11,972 nt of DNA from Candidatus Saccharimonadota bacterium (GCA_017993025.1 JAGONL010000019.1:1-11972); one strand, 5' to 3'; counted from the stretch's first letter, positions 1 to 6,799 are shown. The notes: generated from the letters alone by a model not told the origin. Made by a program: numbers and translations.

Positions 1-368
1 ATATCGTCAGGTTTTATGCCATTTGGTGTCGCCTTAATTCTATCCAGATTATTAGTGTGCCATTTAGGCCACTTCTTAGAGTCGTCATGCCTTTTTACAT
101 CGGCAATCATCATTTCCCAGTCAACTGCCGTGTGCTCCTCAAACAGTCGCCACCCCTGTAGTGCCCGCACGTTCAGTGTAATAGCCTTCACAAACCACAG
201 CATTATATAGGCAATCATCATGATAGCTGCCACATTGACGCTAATATACGTAATCAGAAAAGGTATGCTCAGTACTGTCCAGGTCAACACGCCCGGCATA
301 ATCTCAAAAAACCTATAGCCAAACTTTTTATCTTTATTAAAGGGTATTTCGTATTTAAAATTGCCCAT
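1..368 (-). CDS. Membrane glycosyltransferase-like protein, N-terminal part (runs off window edge)
   Basis: About 122 N-terminal codons are present; the rest lies beyond base 1. The start is ATG at 368-366, 11 bases after the stop of the upstream gene. The protein begins MGNFKYEIPFNKDKK, then has two hydrophobic stretches separated by a very short turn (roughly residues 27-43 and 44-62), followed by a soluble part with conserved-looking Trp and basic residues (WPKWHTNN near residue 100). I associate this arrangement (PG-LTW start of the first helix, then LWFVKAITLNVRALQGWR) with family 2 glycosyltransferase-like membrane proteins of Patescibacteria. The catalytic domain is not in the window, so activity cannot be judged. 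No strong ribosome binding site is visible (CCGTAACAAAT before ATG), which fits translational coupling to the gene upstream. Confidence 0.6.
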   Translation of the reverse strand, partial: MGNFKYEIPFNKDKKFGYRFFEIMPGVLTWTVLSIPFLITYISVNVAAIMMIAYIMLWFVKAITLNVRALQGWRLFEEHTAVDWEMMIADVKRHDDSKKWPKWHTNNLDRIKATPNGIKPDD

Positions 369-379
369 ATTTGTTACGG

Positions 380-733
380 CTACAGTGTTCTTGTTAATGC
401 GTTAAATATGATTATAGTCAGGACTAATAGTAGTGTGTTTAACCCTAATATCCCAACAGCCAAATGTCGTCTATGGGCATATAGCTTCATGCTAAGTAGA
501 AGCGACGCTACAGTCACAATCACGGCGTATATAGCAAACTGATATAGCTCATTAGTAGACCCACTTATTTGCCCAATCTTTGAACTATCGCGGTAAGCCA
601 CAATGCTTGTCGGGTTTTCTTCGGGTTTTACGCCAAGTAGTACGCTTAAAACGGCTATCAAAGACAAGGCCAAATTGGCACCAACAAGCGCCAATACACT
701 TCGGTCATGAAAATAGTTCTTAGGAATCCTCAC
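380..733 (-). CDS. Small three-helix membrane protein, conserved-hypothetical type
   Basis: 117 residues starting with GTG at 733-731. The start is supported by a clear Shine-Dalgarno sequence AAGGAG, 5 bases upstream. Three hydrophobic segments are visible, at about residues 13-34, 63-84 and 91-112. A polar loop (about residues 36-62, containing SIVAYRDSSKIGQISGS) lies between helices 1 and 2, and a basic turn (KLYAHRRH, 83-90) between helices 2 and 3. No catalytic motif is seen. It lies 11 bases upstream of the glycosyltransferase-like gene, and I recall a similar small protein next to such genes in Patescibacteria. I infer co-transcription and perhaps a partner role in envelope polysaccharide work, but the function is unknown. 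Confidence 0.75.
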   Translation of the reverse strand: MRIPKNYFHDRSVLALVGANLALSLIAVLSVLLGVKPEENPTSIVAYRDSSKIGQISGSTNELYQFAIYAVIVTVASLLLSMKLYAHRRHLAVGILGLNTLLLVLTIIIFNALTRTL

Positions 734-738
734 AAAAG

Positions 739-744
739 CTCCTT
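739..744 (-). promoter_or_regulatory. Shine-Dalgarno site for the 380-733 gene
   Basis: On the minus strand AAGGAG sits 5 bases before the GTG start codon. It is the best canonical ribosome binding site in the window and decides this non-ATG start. Confidence 0.8.
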
Positions 745-770
745 TTTACTTTGTTCAATTTCTAGTAATG

Positions 771-776
771 ATTATA
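771..776 (-). promoter_or_regulatory. -10 box of the membrane protein / glycosyltransferase operon
   Basis: A perfect TATAAT on the minus strand, 37 bases before the GTG start. No good -35 is found at 16-18 bases (TAGATA at 17 is the nearest). The resulting leader of about 30 bases holds the Shine-Dalgarno site, unlike the apparently leaderless genes further along. Confidence 0.5.
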
Positions 777-858
777 TAGGAGTTACACAGTAGTATCTAG
801 TAGCTCAAGGAAGTATTTAGTAATTCGCAAATTTTAAAAGAAAAAGCGCTTATTCTGA

Positions 859-864
859 TATAAT
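859..864 (+). promoter_or_regulatory. Extended -10 promoter for the tRNA pair
   Basis: TGATATAAT at 856-864 is an extended -10 (TGn plus a perfect TATAAT). The predicted transcription start, near 871, is 8 bases before the first tRNA. The -35 region is A/T-rich and poor, as is tolerated with an extended -10. Confidence 0.6.
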
Positions 865-878
865 TATCCTCTGTTAAT

Positions 879-954
879 GCCACCTTAGCTCAGTTGGTAG
901 AGCACCTCATTCGTAACGAGGAGGTCGCCAGTTCGATCCTGGCAGGTGGCTCCA
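879..954 (+). tRNA. tRNA-Thr (anticodon CGU)
   Basis: Cloverleaf read by eye: acceptor GCCACCT pairs with AGGTGGC, discriminator T951, encoded CCA at 952-954. The D arm is GCTC/GAGC with the AGTTGGTA loop. The anticodon loop TTCGTAA gives anticodon CGT for the Thr codon ACG. The T arm GCCAG/CTGGC carries the loop TTCGATC. The closing pair of the anticodon stem appears to be an A-C mismatch (A909 opposite C917). It is co-transcribed with the tRNA-Gly that starts 4 bases after its CCA. Confidence 0.95.
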
Positions 955-957
955 TAT

Positions 958-1031
958 GCGAGATTAGTACAGTGGTAGTACGCTTGCTTCCCAAGCAAGA
1001 TGCGCCAGTTCGATTCTGGTATCTCGCACCA
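958..1031 (+). tRNA. tRNA-Gly (anticodon CCC)
   Basis: Acceptor GCGAGAT pairs perfectly with ATCTCGC. The anticodon stem is CTTGC/GCAAG with loop TTCCCAA, anticodon CCC for the Gly codon GGG. The T arm carries the loop TTCGATT with a closing G-T wobble. CCA is encoded at 1029-1031. The discriminator base is A1028, whereas tRNA-Gly of E. coli and B. subtilis has U there. No convincing rho-independent terminator follows before the convergent gene ending at 1092. Confidence 0.95.
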
Positions 1032-1091
1032 CGCTAGAATTTTAAAAAGTAAGACGTTATAAATTTACAGTTTTAATTATTTAAATCGCCA

Positions 1092-1778
1092 TTAGCCGAT
1101 AATTGCCAACAGCTCCGCTACTTCACTACGGGTTAACTGAGACGCTTTACTACCTGCATGTAATAACTGTATAGCACCAATAGTTGCTTCTACTTTGCCG
1201 GCCAATTCATCGACGGTTCTAGTATCCGGAAAGGCTCTATTCTCATTCACAATTTCATCAATTAAAATTTCATTTAAAGCATGGTCATGCACTTCCCAAA
1301 GACCACTAAAAACCATTAGTCCACCCATAGTTCTTCGCGCTCCAGCAAGCCCAACTCTACCCGGTCCAATTTTTACTTCTTCTTCTCTAAAACTACTTTC
1401 ACCAGAATCAGGATAGGTCAGAGTATTAATTTTTGCTAATGCAAATCCCACAAATCTGCCCATACCCTCTGGCAATACTCCTCCCAAAGTCGTCGCGTCT
1501 GTTTCAAGAGGTGTCCATACTCCCGGGTGCTTAAGTCTGTTATTAGCCGTAAAAGAAACCCTATCAATCGAATCTGGGTCAAACGGGCTATATATGTTAG
1601 GTTCATTTAAATCTTTAGCAATAACTACAGCTAGCCCAACTGCTTCAGCACCGAGATATCTATCATGACAATCACTTCCAGGCAGTACCATGTTTACGGC
1701 TTCTTCAAGTCTCGCAAAGGCTACTTCGGCTGCATGCGGATATTGTTCAACTGTTGTTGGTAGGTCGTTTACGAACAT
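1092..1778 (-). CDS. Hypothetical protein, 228 residues
   Basis: I do not recognise a family. The ATG start at 1778 lies 3 bases after the TAA of the upstream gene, and an AGAAGAG stretch 8 bases before it can serve as ribosome binding site, so the two are almost certainly one operon. The protein looks soluble: no signal peptide and no membrane segment. Visible features are a helical N-terminus (residues 1-32), a Gly/Pro-rich centre (about 95-160: TTLGGVLPEGMGRF, KIGPGRVGLAGARR) and an acidic-helical C-terminal third with an LDEIV/ELAGKVEAT-like pattern. The centre could be a nucleotide- or sugar-binding loop region, but no diagnostic motif is present. It converges on the tRNA pair, leaving 60 bases between. 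Confidence 0.7.
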   Translation of the reverse strand: MFVNDLPTTVEQYPHAAEVAFARLEEAVNMVLPGSDCHDRYLGAEAVGLAVVIAKDLNEPNIYSPFDPDSIDRVSFTANNRLKHPGVWTPLETDATTLGGVLPEGMGRFVGFALAKINTLTYPDSGESSFREEEVKIGPGRVGLAGARRTMGGLMVFSGLWEVHDHALNEILIDEIVNENRAFPDTRTVDELAGKVEATIGAIQLLHAGSKASQLTRSEVAELLAIIG

Positions 1779-1781
1779 AGA

Positions 1782-2153
1782 TTAAACTCTTCTATCTCTC
1801 TGGGCTAGGCTACCCGCTACTGAACCGGCTATAACAGACACGGCTGTCTCTTGTAGTGACCCTTCATTGGCTTGCATGCTAGCTACACATTCGGTCTGCA
1901 CGCCCACTAAATCAACAAAAAGTTCTGCGACAGGTGGTCTAATTAAAAATGCATCCTGTTGTTTTCTAGTTAGCGTAGTTTCTTCGTCACCATCTCGCTC
2001 TTCCGCCACTGGATTGTCATCATTCCATTTGTAAAGATTCATCAAGCCTTCAATAATCACACATCTTCCCATTTCTAGGCATGTTGCACAATATTGATTA
2101 TTTGCTTCAAGAATTTCAAATATACTTGGTGTTTCGGTTTCGGGTACGTTCAT
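1782..2153 (-). CDS. Hypothetical cysteine-motif protein, 123 residues
   Basis: First gene of the operon with the 228-residue protein. ATG at 2153 is preceded by a purine-rich AGAGAGA, 4 bases upstream. Near the N-terminus is a cysteine group YCATCLEMGRC (C22, C25, C31), which could bind a metal or a cluster with a fourth ligand from elsewhere (C89 is the only other cysteine). The middle is acidic (about 44-60) and the C-terminus is Ala/Ser/Gly/Val-rich (about 100-115) before a basic end, QRDRRV. No known family is recognised. Another small protein in this window (7421-7741) also has a CxxC motif, but the two sequences do not align otherwise. Confidence 0.65.
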   Translation of the reverse strand: MNVPETETPSIFEILEANNQYCATCLEMGRCVIIEGLMNLYKWNDDNPVAEERDGDEETTLTRKQQDAFLIRPPVAELFVDLVGVQTECVASMQANEGSLQETAVSVIAGSVAGSLAQRDRRV

Positions 2154-2177
2154 AAATCTCTCTAGTTTATTAGCTAT

Positions 2178-2206
2178 ATTATATAACTTTGTTGGGGAAA
2201 TTCCAA
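2178..2206 (-). promoter_or_regulatory. Sigma70-type promoter of the 123/228-residue operon
   Basis: On the minus strand TTGGAA (2201-2206) and a perfect TATAAT (2178-2183) are separated by exactly 17 bases. The -10 ends 24 bases before the ATG at 2153, giving a leader of about 17 bases, enough for a ribosome binding site. Confidence 0.65.
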
Positions 2207-2272
2207 ATATTATTCAACAAGCGCTTCGCTTGACCCGCTTATCCAGAATAAGACATGTTTGTTTAGTTTGAA

Positions 2273-2361
2273 TTGTTTGGTTTGCGACTTTTGCCCGTCG
2301 CGCTAGGCCATACTTTTACCTACAGGTGCAAAAGTATGCAAAAACCCCGCAGCGGGCAAAA
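2273..2361 (+). repeat. REP-like dispersed palindromic repeat, copy 1
   Basis: Within the gene-free stretch 2154-2608, this segment matches the reverse complement of 9313-9436. The best-conserved part (2309-2358) contains the palindrome CATACTTTT...AAAAGTATG, a 9-bp stem around CCTACAGG, followed by CCCCGCAGCG. The 5' flank (TTGTTTGGTTTG then CTTTT) is also shared, but copy 2 carries extra bases there. It encodes nothing that I can see. The rest of 2154-2608 holds the promoter at 2178-2206, a small CAAGCG/CGCTTG hairpin near 2213-2227 and the hairpin at 2417-2452. Confidence 0.7.
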
Positions 2362-2416
2362 AGAACTGCGATATTGATGAAATAATTATTGTAGTGTGCC
2401 TGCGGAACGACAAGCG

Positions 2417-2452
2417 GTCTCAAATAACTTTATTTAGTTATTGATTTGAGAC
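2417..2452. repeat. Imperfect hairpin downstream of the portal-like gene
   Basis: GTCTCAAAT pairs with ATTTGAGAC and, inside it, AACT with AGTT around the loop TTATTT, leaving a 4-base bulge. No T-run follows on either strand, so it is not a standard rho-independent terminator. It lies about 155 bases past the stop of the gene ending at 2609. Confidence 0.5.
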
Positions 2453-2608
2453 AAGTCCTCGGCAATGACTCACTCCAAAATCATCTCACCAATTCGGTTT
2501 TTTCGCTTTATGCTGAATAGATTCGGTGTCTATTCAAAAACACTACAGGTAACAGTTATGATGATGTGTCAATATAAAATAATCGTCGATAATCAACTTA
2601 CTAGTCTA

Positions 2609-3655
2609 TTAGTCGGGTTTTACCGCTATCGCAAGAAATTCGTCCTTGCTAATGATGCCTTTCTTCCATTTTTCAAAATAGTCCAGAAGTTGTTCGTCGG
2701 TTATGAGATCAAACATTTTTAGAATAGGTACTTCAGATAACTTATTCTTGGTGGCAAATGGTTTTAGTACTTGCTCATTAAACGCATCAACATAATACTG
2801 ACGAGCCCTGTAGATCTCTGATTTAAATCTGCTGTAGTAAAAGAAATCGTAATAGCGAGTGATATTAATGTCGTTAACAGGTATAGGGGTACTGAAATTC
2901 TTATACGCCCTAGCTGTAAGTAGATAGTGTTTTCTTTTCTCGTCCTCAAACCTTTTATCACGTGCGCGCTCGACAGCCAATGCTCTTGGCTTGGAATAGG
3001 CGCCAGCTTCTCCAGACCAAAGCATGTATTTCATGAACCACATAAAGTGACGTATGAGCTTATATGACTTTTTAACTGGGTGCGTTTTACCGAAAGGATA
3101 TCTAGTATAGAAAATTTCCCATGGCTTAAAATTTAACGTCTCAAATTTTCGCTCATCCTTGCGTTCCTTGATTTTTGCGTAGAGAGAGTACCTTTGCTTA
3201 AAACCAACGATATTACCTTGTGAATCCTTTTTACAGCTCATAGTCTCTGGGTGAATGAAGTCGAAGGAATCGGGGATCCTGTACTTCACACCATCCAACT
3301 CCTTTGTCTGCCAATCGATGTAGTAGAACATCTCCCCGATAATTGCCGTTTGCTGATAACTGTTGGCAAAGAAATCTATAAGATTATGAGCATTACTAAA
3401 CAGTCTACCTCGGTTCATCCTATACCTATTCTGTACAAAGTACTCGTTCAGAAGCGCTGCTATTTTTTTATCAGGATGCTCAATTACAAAATTCTTTTCA
3501 ACGTCTCTCTTTAAGACAGAAAAGTACGCATGAGCATCCCTTAACTGAATGAAGAATTTACTGGCATCTTGATAGGTTGCGTAATACTTTTCGTAACCCT
3601 TAACATAGAGCTGGTATTCATCCCGAAGCCAATGGTATTTTCTATTTCTTGGCAT
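2609..3655 (-). CDS. Divergent phage-portal-like protein (tentative)
   Basis: 348 residues from ATG at 3655; GTG at 3661 is an alternative, but AAGGG lies 8 bases before the ATG and only 2 before the GTG. The gene overlaps the 3' end of the 818-residue gene by 14 bases, so translation is coupled. Numbering from the ATG, the pattern recalls the portal core: a helical N-terminus (about 1-100), GEMFYYIDW (107-115), DFIHPETMSC (132-141), SQGNIVGFKQRYS (145-157), FKPWEIFYTRYPFGKTHP (176-193) with a helix behind it, a basic helical stretch (228-245), and a C-terminal ITDEQLLDYFEKW-KGIISKDE (318-339) like the end of some portal proteins. It is strongly basic and rich in Tyr, Phe and Lys. No terminase, capsid or protease gene is nearby. 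The portal reading is inference from motif order. Confidence 0.5.
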   Translation of the reverse strand: MPRNRKYHWLRDEYQLYVKGYEKYYATYQDASKFFIQLRDAHAYFSVLKRDVEKNFVIEHPDKKIAALLNEYFVQNRYRMNRGRLFSNAHNLIDFFANSYQQTAIIGEMFYYIDWQTKELDGVKYRIPDSFDFIHPETMSCKKDSQGNIVGFKQRYSLYAKIKERKDERKFETLNFKPWEIFYTRYPFGKTHPVKKSYKLIRHFMWFMKYMLWSGEAGAYSKPRALAVERARDKRFEDEKRKHYLLTARAYKNFSTPIPVNDINITRYYDFFYYSRFKSEIYRARQYYVDAFNEQVLKPFATKNKLSEVPILKMFDLITDEQLLDYFEKWKKGIISKDEFLAIAVKPD

Positions 3656-6098
3656 CTTCACTACCCTTAATTTTTATCAGAACTTCAAGGAGTTCTTTTA
3701 GTGCTTGGCGTTTTTTTAGCCACTCAACATAGGATTCCTTAGAACGTCCGTTAAATAGTAGGTCAAAGTCGCCTAGGTGACGGATAAATTTACTTGGATG
3801 ATCATACTCTGTGCCGTAGCCAATCTCTCCATCCTCATGAACCCAAGTTTCTTTGACTTCGCCCTTAATCTTTCCCAGCATGAACCTCTCCCAGTTCATG
3901 TACCGAGTTGATTCCCAGTAAATATCTCGGGTATCATTTATGTCCGCCACAAGCTCTAGTAGCTTCGTAAAAACCCCAGGCTGGAACATTCCTTCTACAT
4001 TCTTTGTAAATGTCACTACCCAGAAGCTATCCTGTCTTAGCTCAGATAGTACGAAGGCAAGACTTCCATGTATAAGCGATTGTTTCAGATTGCGCATAAC
4101 CTGATTTTGATCTGTTTGTTGCCAGTTACCCTTCATCATCACGATTGCGACTGCGAGCGAGTACGCTTCAAATGTATCCTTACGCTCCTCAATTAGTGAT
4201 ACGAAGTAGCCTTTTTCTACCTGATCTAAGATCTCTTCTTCCTCTAGTACTGATTGTGGGACAATCAACAGATAACGACTATTATCTTTTACGTACTGAG
4301 CATACAAGTCGGCGCGATCTTTCTGGTCAGCATATAGAAGGTGGCTAATCCACTCCATTTGCATCTTTACAAAGTTAGTCAGAAGTTCGTGCTTCTTGCA
4401 CTCAGCCAGTTTCTTAATAATCTCAGTAGAGTCATCGAATGCTTTTATCAAGTATTTATCTACAAGGTCGTTATGCTTCTCGGTCAGTACTTCTTTCATT
4501 TCTTCAAGTAAGTGGTTCTTTTCGGTTACAATCTTGCCCTCAAGTTCTTGTTCTACCTCAAGCCGTTCCCAGTACTCCTTAAGTACGCTCCTAGAGAATG
4601 TAGGTAGATCCTTATCTTCCAAAAACTTCTTAGACTTATTCAGCTGATCACCAGCATAAAAGCTCTCAGCAATCTTCATGATTCCATCAATATCCCAAGG
4701 CTCAATTAGTTCCGACGCGATCATGAAATAGTCATTAAGATAGTTCACTGTTGCCTTGTGGGTGCAAATATCAATCTTTTTCCAGAGTCCCAAAAATGCA
4801 GTAAAGCCACGCTCGAATATGTCGAATTCCTGATTTTGCCATGCACCAGGTAAGGTTTTGGGCGGCTCATCAACTTGTTTCTGTTGATCTCCTATCAGCG
4901 CGGTTTTATATGCGTCAGAAACATTCATGAATATCTGCCCACTATCGTCATTAACGACATCCTTAGTGATCTCTTCCAAGAAACTGAACATTCTATCTTC
5001 AAACCAAAGGGGGTGATTCTGGGGAACAATAAGTGGTCCAGTACCTTTTAGCTCATGTCGAAGCTTGATGGTGTACATATTCATGTCTGAGGACTTAACC
5101 TTTTCATATTTTTGGGCTGTCCACCAAGGTTTATCTACGTCAATAAATTTTCTGAGTGAAGAATATCCTTGCAGTAGGTGTCCAGCTGTCAATGGCGCAA
5201 AAGCCGCATCTGTCCAGTTTTGACTCCTGTCTATGCCTTTTCTTGTCAAGTCTCTATACAGAGCTTCCATCGTGCGCATATTACTCTGAGAGTGTCTTCG
5301 CGCATGAGTAGCCAGACTCCAGCTTTTATTCGTGTAACTTCCTGGTGTTGATACCGCATTCATTGAGTCCCATATTAGCTCCCTGAGTCGGCTGAACATA
5401 CTTTCTGGCTTAATGATTTCAATGTAGTGGTTCTTGAAAATAATGATTCCGAGGAATGATGTGGCTACTAATAAAGTTGCTAGCCCAAAACTAAAGACAG
5501 GAGTGGTATCAAACATGACCAACTTAAGATAAACAATAACTGCAAATAGGTCGGTAAAGACCATGAATCTGAAAAAGTATGAACTAACTCTCTCATTACT
5601 AATAAAACTTGTGACCTTCTCAGAATAGCGATCAGTTGTAAGCTGAAAGCCCACGGCGTACAGCGCGAAGATAAGACCCAGGAGTGCTGAAACAGCGGCT
5701 ATGTATGCGGTCAGTGCGTCGCCGATTGCCCCCTTACTTGGCACGGACAAGATGTCTGTCACCCAACTAAAGTTCTGTAGCCATTCAATCACTTGAGAGA
5801 ATATAGCGTCAGTAATAATTGCTAACAATGACGCAAAAAGTAGGTACAGAAGAATCCATTTCGAATACTTGAATATCTCTGGAAGAATCTTATGTTCTTT
5901 GATTTCTCTTTGAATCTCAAATCGCCGTATCCGACGTCGTTCGAGACGATTCTTACCCCATCTATGGATCTTGCCCAGGAGACGTGAGAAAGCATTTCCT
6001 GATTTTTTGGTTGGGGCATCGGGAAATTCGCGTGGCTTAGTAACCCTTACAGGGACTATAACTTTTACCCAAAACCAAAGTGCTCTTAATATTTTCAT
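3642..6098 (-). CDS. Large four-helix membrane protein with a long helical C-terminal domain (DUF2254-like membrane part, tentative)
   Basis: 818 residues from ATG at 6098. Residues 20-70 are strongly basic (RLERRRIRRFEIQR), then come four membrane segments at about 81-103, 127-153, 175-196 and 200-222, with a QLTTDRYSEK motif right after helix 2. That order (ALLGLIFALYAVGFQL-TTDRYS) resembles DUF2254 membrane proteins, but I am not certain. The remaining ~595 residues look cytoplasmic and largely helical, with a charged, coiled-coil-prone part near 520-580 and aromatic-rich segments near the C-terminus. There is no nucleotide-binding or nuclease motif. No Shine-Dalgarno site is visible before the start. 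The last codons overlap the portal-like gene, so the two products probably act together; the membrane protein could anchor or gate the partner. The function is unknown. Confidence 0.65.
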   Translation of the reverse strand: MKILRALWFWVKVIVPVRVTKPREFPDAPTKKSGNAFSRLLGKIHRWGKNRLERRRIRRFEIQREIKEHKILPEIFKYSKWILLYLLFASLLAIITDAIFSQVIEWLQNFSWVTDILSVPSKGAIGDALTAYIAAVSALLGLIFALYAVGFQLTTDRYSEKVTSFISNERVSSYFFRFMVFTDLFAVIVYLKLVMFDTTPVFSFGLATLLVATSFLGIIIFKNHYIEIIKPESMFSRLRELIWDSMNAVSTPGSYTNKSWSLATHARRHSQSNMRTMEALYRDLTRKGIDRSQNWTDAAFAPLTAGHLLQGYSSLRKFIDVDKPWWTAQKYEKVKSSDMNMYTIKLRHELKGTGPLIVPQNHPLWFEDRMFSFLEEITKDVVNDDSGQIFMNVSDAYKTALIGDQQKQVDEPPKTLPGAWQNQEFDIFERGFTAFLGLWKKIDICTHKATVNYLNDYFMIASELIEPWDIDGIMKIAESFYAGDQLNKSKKFLEDKDLPTFSRSVLKEYWERLEVEQELEGKIVTEKNHLLEEMKEVLTEKHNDLVDKYLIKAFDDSTEIIKKLAECKKHELLTNFVKMQMEWISHLLYADQKDRADLYAQYVKDNSRYLLIVPQSVLEEEEILDQVEKGYFVSLIEERKDTFEAYSLAVAIVMMKGNWQQTDQNQVMRNLKQSLIHGSLAFVLSELRQDSFWVVTFTKNVEGMFQPGVFTKLLELVADINDTRDIYWESTRYMNWERFMLGKIKGEVKETWVHEDGEIGYGTEYDHPSKFIRHLGDFDLLFNGRSKESYVEWLKKRQALKELLEVLIKIKGSEDAKK

Positions 6099-6135
6099 AG
6101 GCTAGGCTACCCGATATGCGTGCCCACCCATGCAT

Positions 6136-6180
6136 TCAATGGTTAAAACAATTATATCTTCTTTCAACTTCTATTGCCAT
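6136..6180 (-). pseudogene. Decayed gene start: shortened promoter and 14-codon open frame
   Basis: On the minus strand TTGCAT (6200-6205), TTAGCT (6187-6192), 6 bases, then ATG (6180) reproduces the start region of the GAF gene (TTGCAT, 17 bases, TTAGCT, 6 bases, ATG), but with only 7 bases between the boxes. The frame reads MAIEVERRYNCFNH and stops at 6136. It overlaps the promoter of the 818-residue gene. A deletion relic of a leaderless gene is the likelier reading; a tiny leader peptide is the alternative. Confidence 0.3.
6151..6180 (-). promoter_or_regulatory. Promoter of the 818-residue / portal-like operon
   Basis: On the minus strand ATGGCA (6175-6180), 18 bases, then a perfect TATAAT (6151-6156). 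Transcription would start near 6144, leaving a leader of about 45 bases before ATG 6098. The boundary between promoter and start differs from that of the small genes at 6312-10341. Confidence 0.55.
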
Positions 6181-6240
6181 TGCATAAGCTAACGACACAA
6201 TGCAAGCATGAGGGGTTTGGGTTTTATTACTGTCCTAGTT

Positions 6241-6265
6241 GGGGGGTGGGGTTTGTGGGGGTGGG
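6241..6265 (+). other. G-quadruplex-prone tract
   Basis: The plus strand has four G-runs of 6, 4, 5 and 3 separated by loops of 1, 5 and 1 bases, with two further runs (GGGG, GGG) at about 6212-6220. It lies between the NIF3-like gene and the 818-residue gene, both on the minus strand, so the G-rich strand is the template strand. Confidence 0.6.
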
Positions 6266-6305
6266 TTGCTACTCCTGCCCTATTGGTCTTGGTGGTTTTT
6301 GGTTA
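6265..6305 (-). pseudogene. Relic of the four-cysteine gene 3' end (most decayed copy)
   Basis: On the minus strand AACCAAAAAC, then ACCAAG and GCAGGAGTAGCAA, align with the relic at 6680-6799 and with the intact gene at 7421-7741, with substitutions and a net 2-base loss that breaks the frame. It starts 7 bases after the stop of the NIF3-like gene. The cysteine codons are no longer recognisable. Confidence 0.5.
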
Positions 6306-6311
6306 TTTGTT

Positions 6312-6644
6312 TCAGATGTCAGATAATTCTATTTGGGGGTAGATGTGGAATGGTGCTTCTTCGTATGGGTGAGCTTTTTTTAGGGCCTCAATCACTTTTT
6401 TTGCTTTATTCCTATCGCAAACTACCTCTATTCTTTCTTCTTCAACAACTTCAGGTTGGCCTACCTCGCCAATATGTGGTTTCGCGCTATCAGATGGAGT
6501 AAAACGTCCCTTACCCGTTACGGAATAACTACAATAACTGTACTCTCCAATCTGCCCTGCTCCGGCTCTACCCAATGCCTCGCGAACACTATCGGCATCT
6601 TTAAGCGGAACGAAAGTAACAATAACTACCTTAGAAAATTCCAT
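6312..6644 (-). CDS. NIF3/YqfO-like stand-alone domain protein
   Basis: 110 residues from ATG at 6644. The family pattern is clear: a strand with VVIVTFVP (6-13), DSVREALGRAGAGQIGEYSYCSYSV (18-42), GKGRFTP (44-50), KPHIGEVGQPEVVEEERIEV (55-74), and a helix ending in AHPYEEAPFHIYP (91-103) with the HPYEE signature at 92-96. In larger NIF3/YqfO proteins this domain is inserted in the metal-binding core; here it stands alone, as in several known short proteins, and its role is not firmly known (CutA1-like fold). An in-frame ATG at 6722 would add 26 residues that show no family match and run through the gene's own -10 box, so I reject it. The ATG lies 6 bases behind TATAAT, which predicts a leaderless mRNA. 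Confidence 0.85.
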   Translation of the reverse strand: MEFSKVVIVTFVPLKDADSVREALGRAGAGQIGEYSYCSYSVTGKGRFTPSDSAKPHIGEVGQPEVVEEERIEVVCDRNKAKKVIEALKKAHPYEEAPFHIYPQIELSDI

Positions 6645-6650
6645 AAAGTA

Positions 6651-6656
6651 ATTATA
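6651..6656 (-). promoter_or_regulatory. -10 box directly before the NIF3-like start codon
   Basis: A perfect TATAAT on the minus strand, 6 bases before ATG 6644, so transcription should begin at or next to the start codon. The -35 is weak. GGAG just before the box lies 12 bases from the ATG, rather far for a ribosome binding site. Confidence 0.55.
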
Positions 6657-6679
6657 CTCCGAACATCTAAATATTTTTC

Positions 6680-6799
6680 TTAAGCTTGGAGTTGCGATTT
6701 TCGGAGGGGGCAGTTCGGACAATCTTCAATTGCTACTCCTGCTAGCAGTAGGGCTTGGTAGTTTTTGGTTATGAGATATCCATTATCAGAAATTAATTA
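6680..6799 (-). pseudogene. Relic of the four-cysteine gene 3' end
   Basis: After the two TAA codons that end the 2OG-oxygenase-like gene, the same frame stays open. It reads KNYQALLLAGVAIEDC, PNCPLRKSQLQA and a TAA at 6680. This matches the C-terminus of the intact gene at 7421-7741 (KNYQALLLSGVAIQDC, ANCPLRR) closely at both protein and DNA level. It has no start codon of its own in frame, and a Thr replaces the Cys before KNYQ. It keeps the CxxC pair. I read it as the surviving 3' end of a duplicated gene. Confidence 0.65.

Noticed and set aside
2465..2722. An 85-codon plus-strand frame at the end of the portal-like gene
   Set aside because: It overlaps the real gene antisense, has no family resemblance, and no promoter or ribosome binding site was evident.
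1803..6113. The 14-base match GGCTAGGCTACCCG at 1803-1816 and 6100-6113
   Set aside because: One such exact match is about what chance gives for a window of this length; one copy is inside a coding region and the other is in a leader.
6645..6722. N-terminal extension of the NIF3-like protein to an ATG at 6722
   Set aside because: The added residues do not fit the family, and the codons cover the TATAAT box and the 3' end of the relic.
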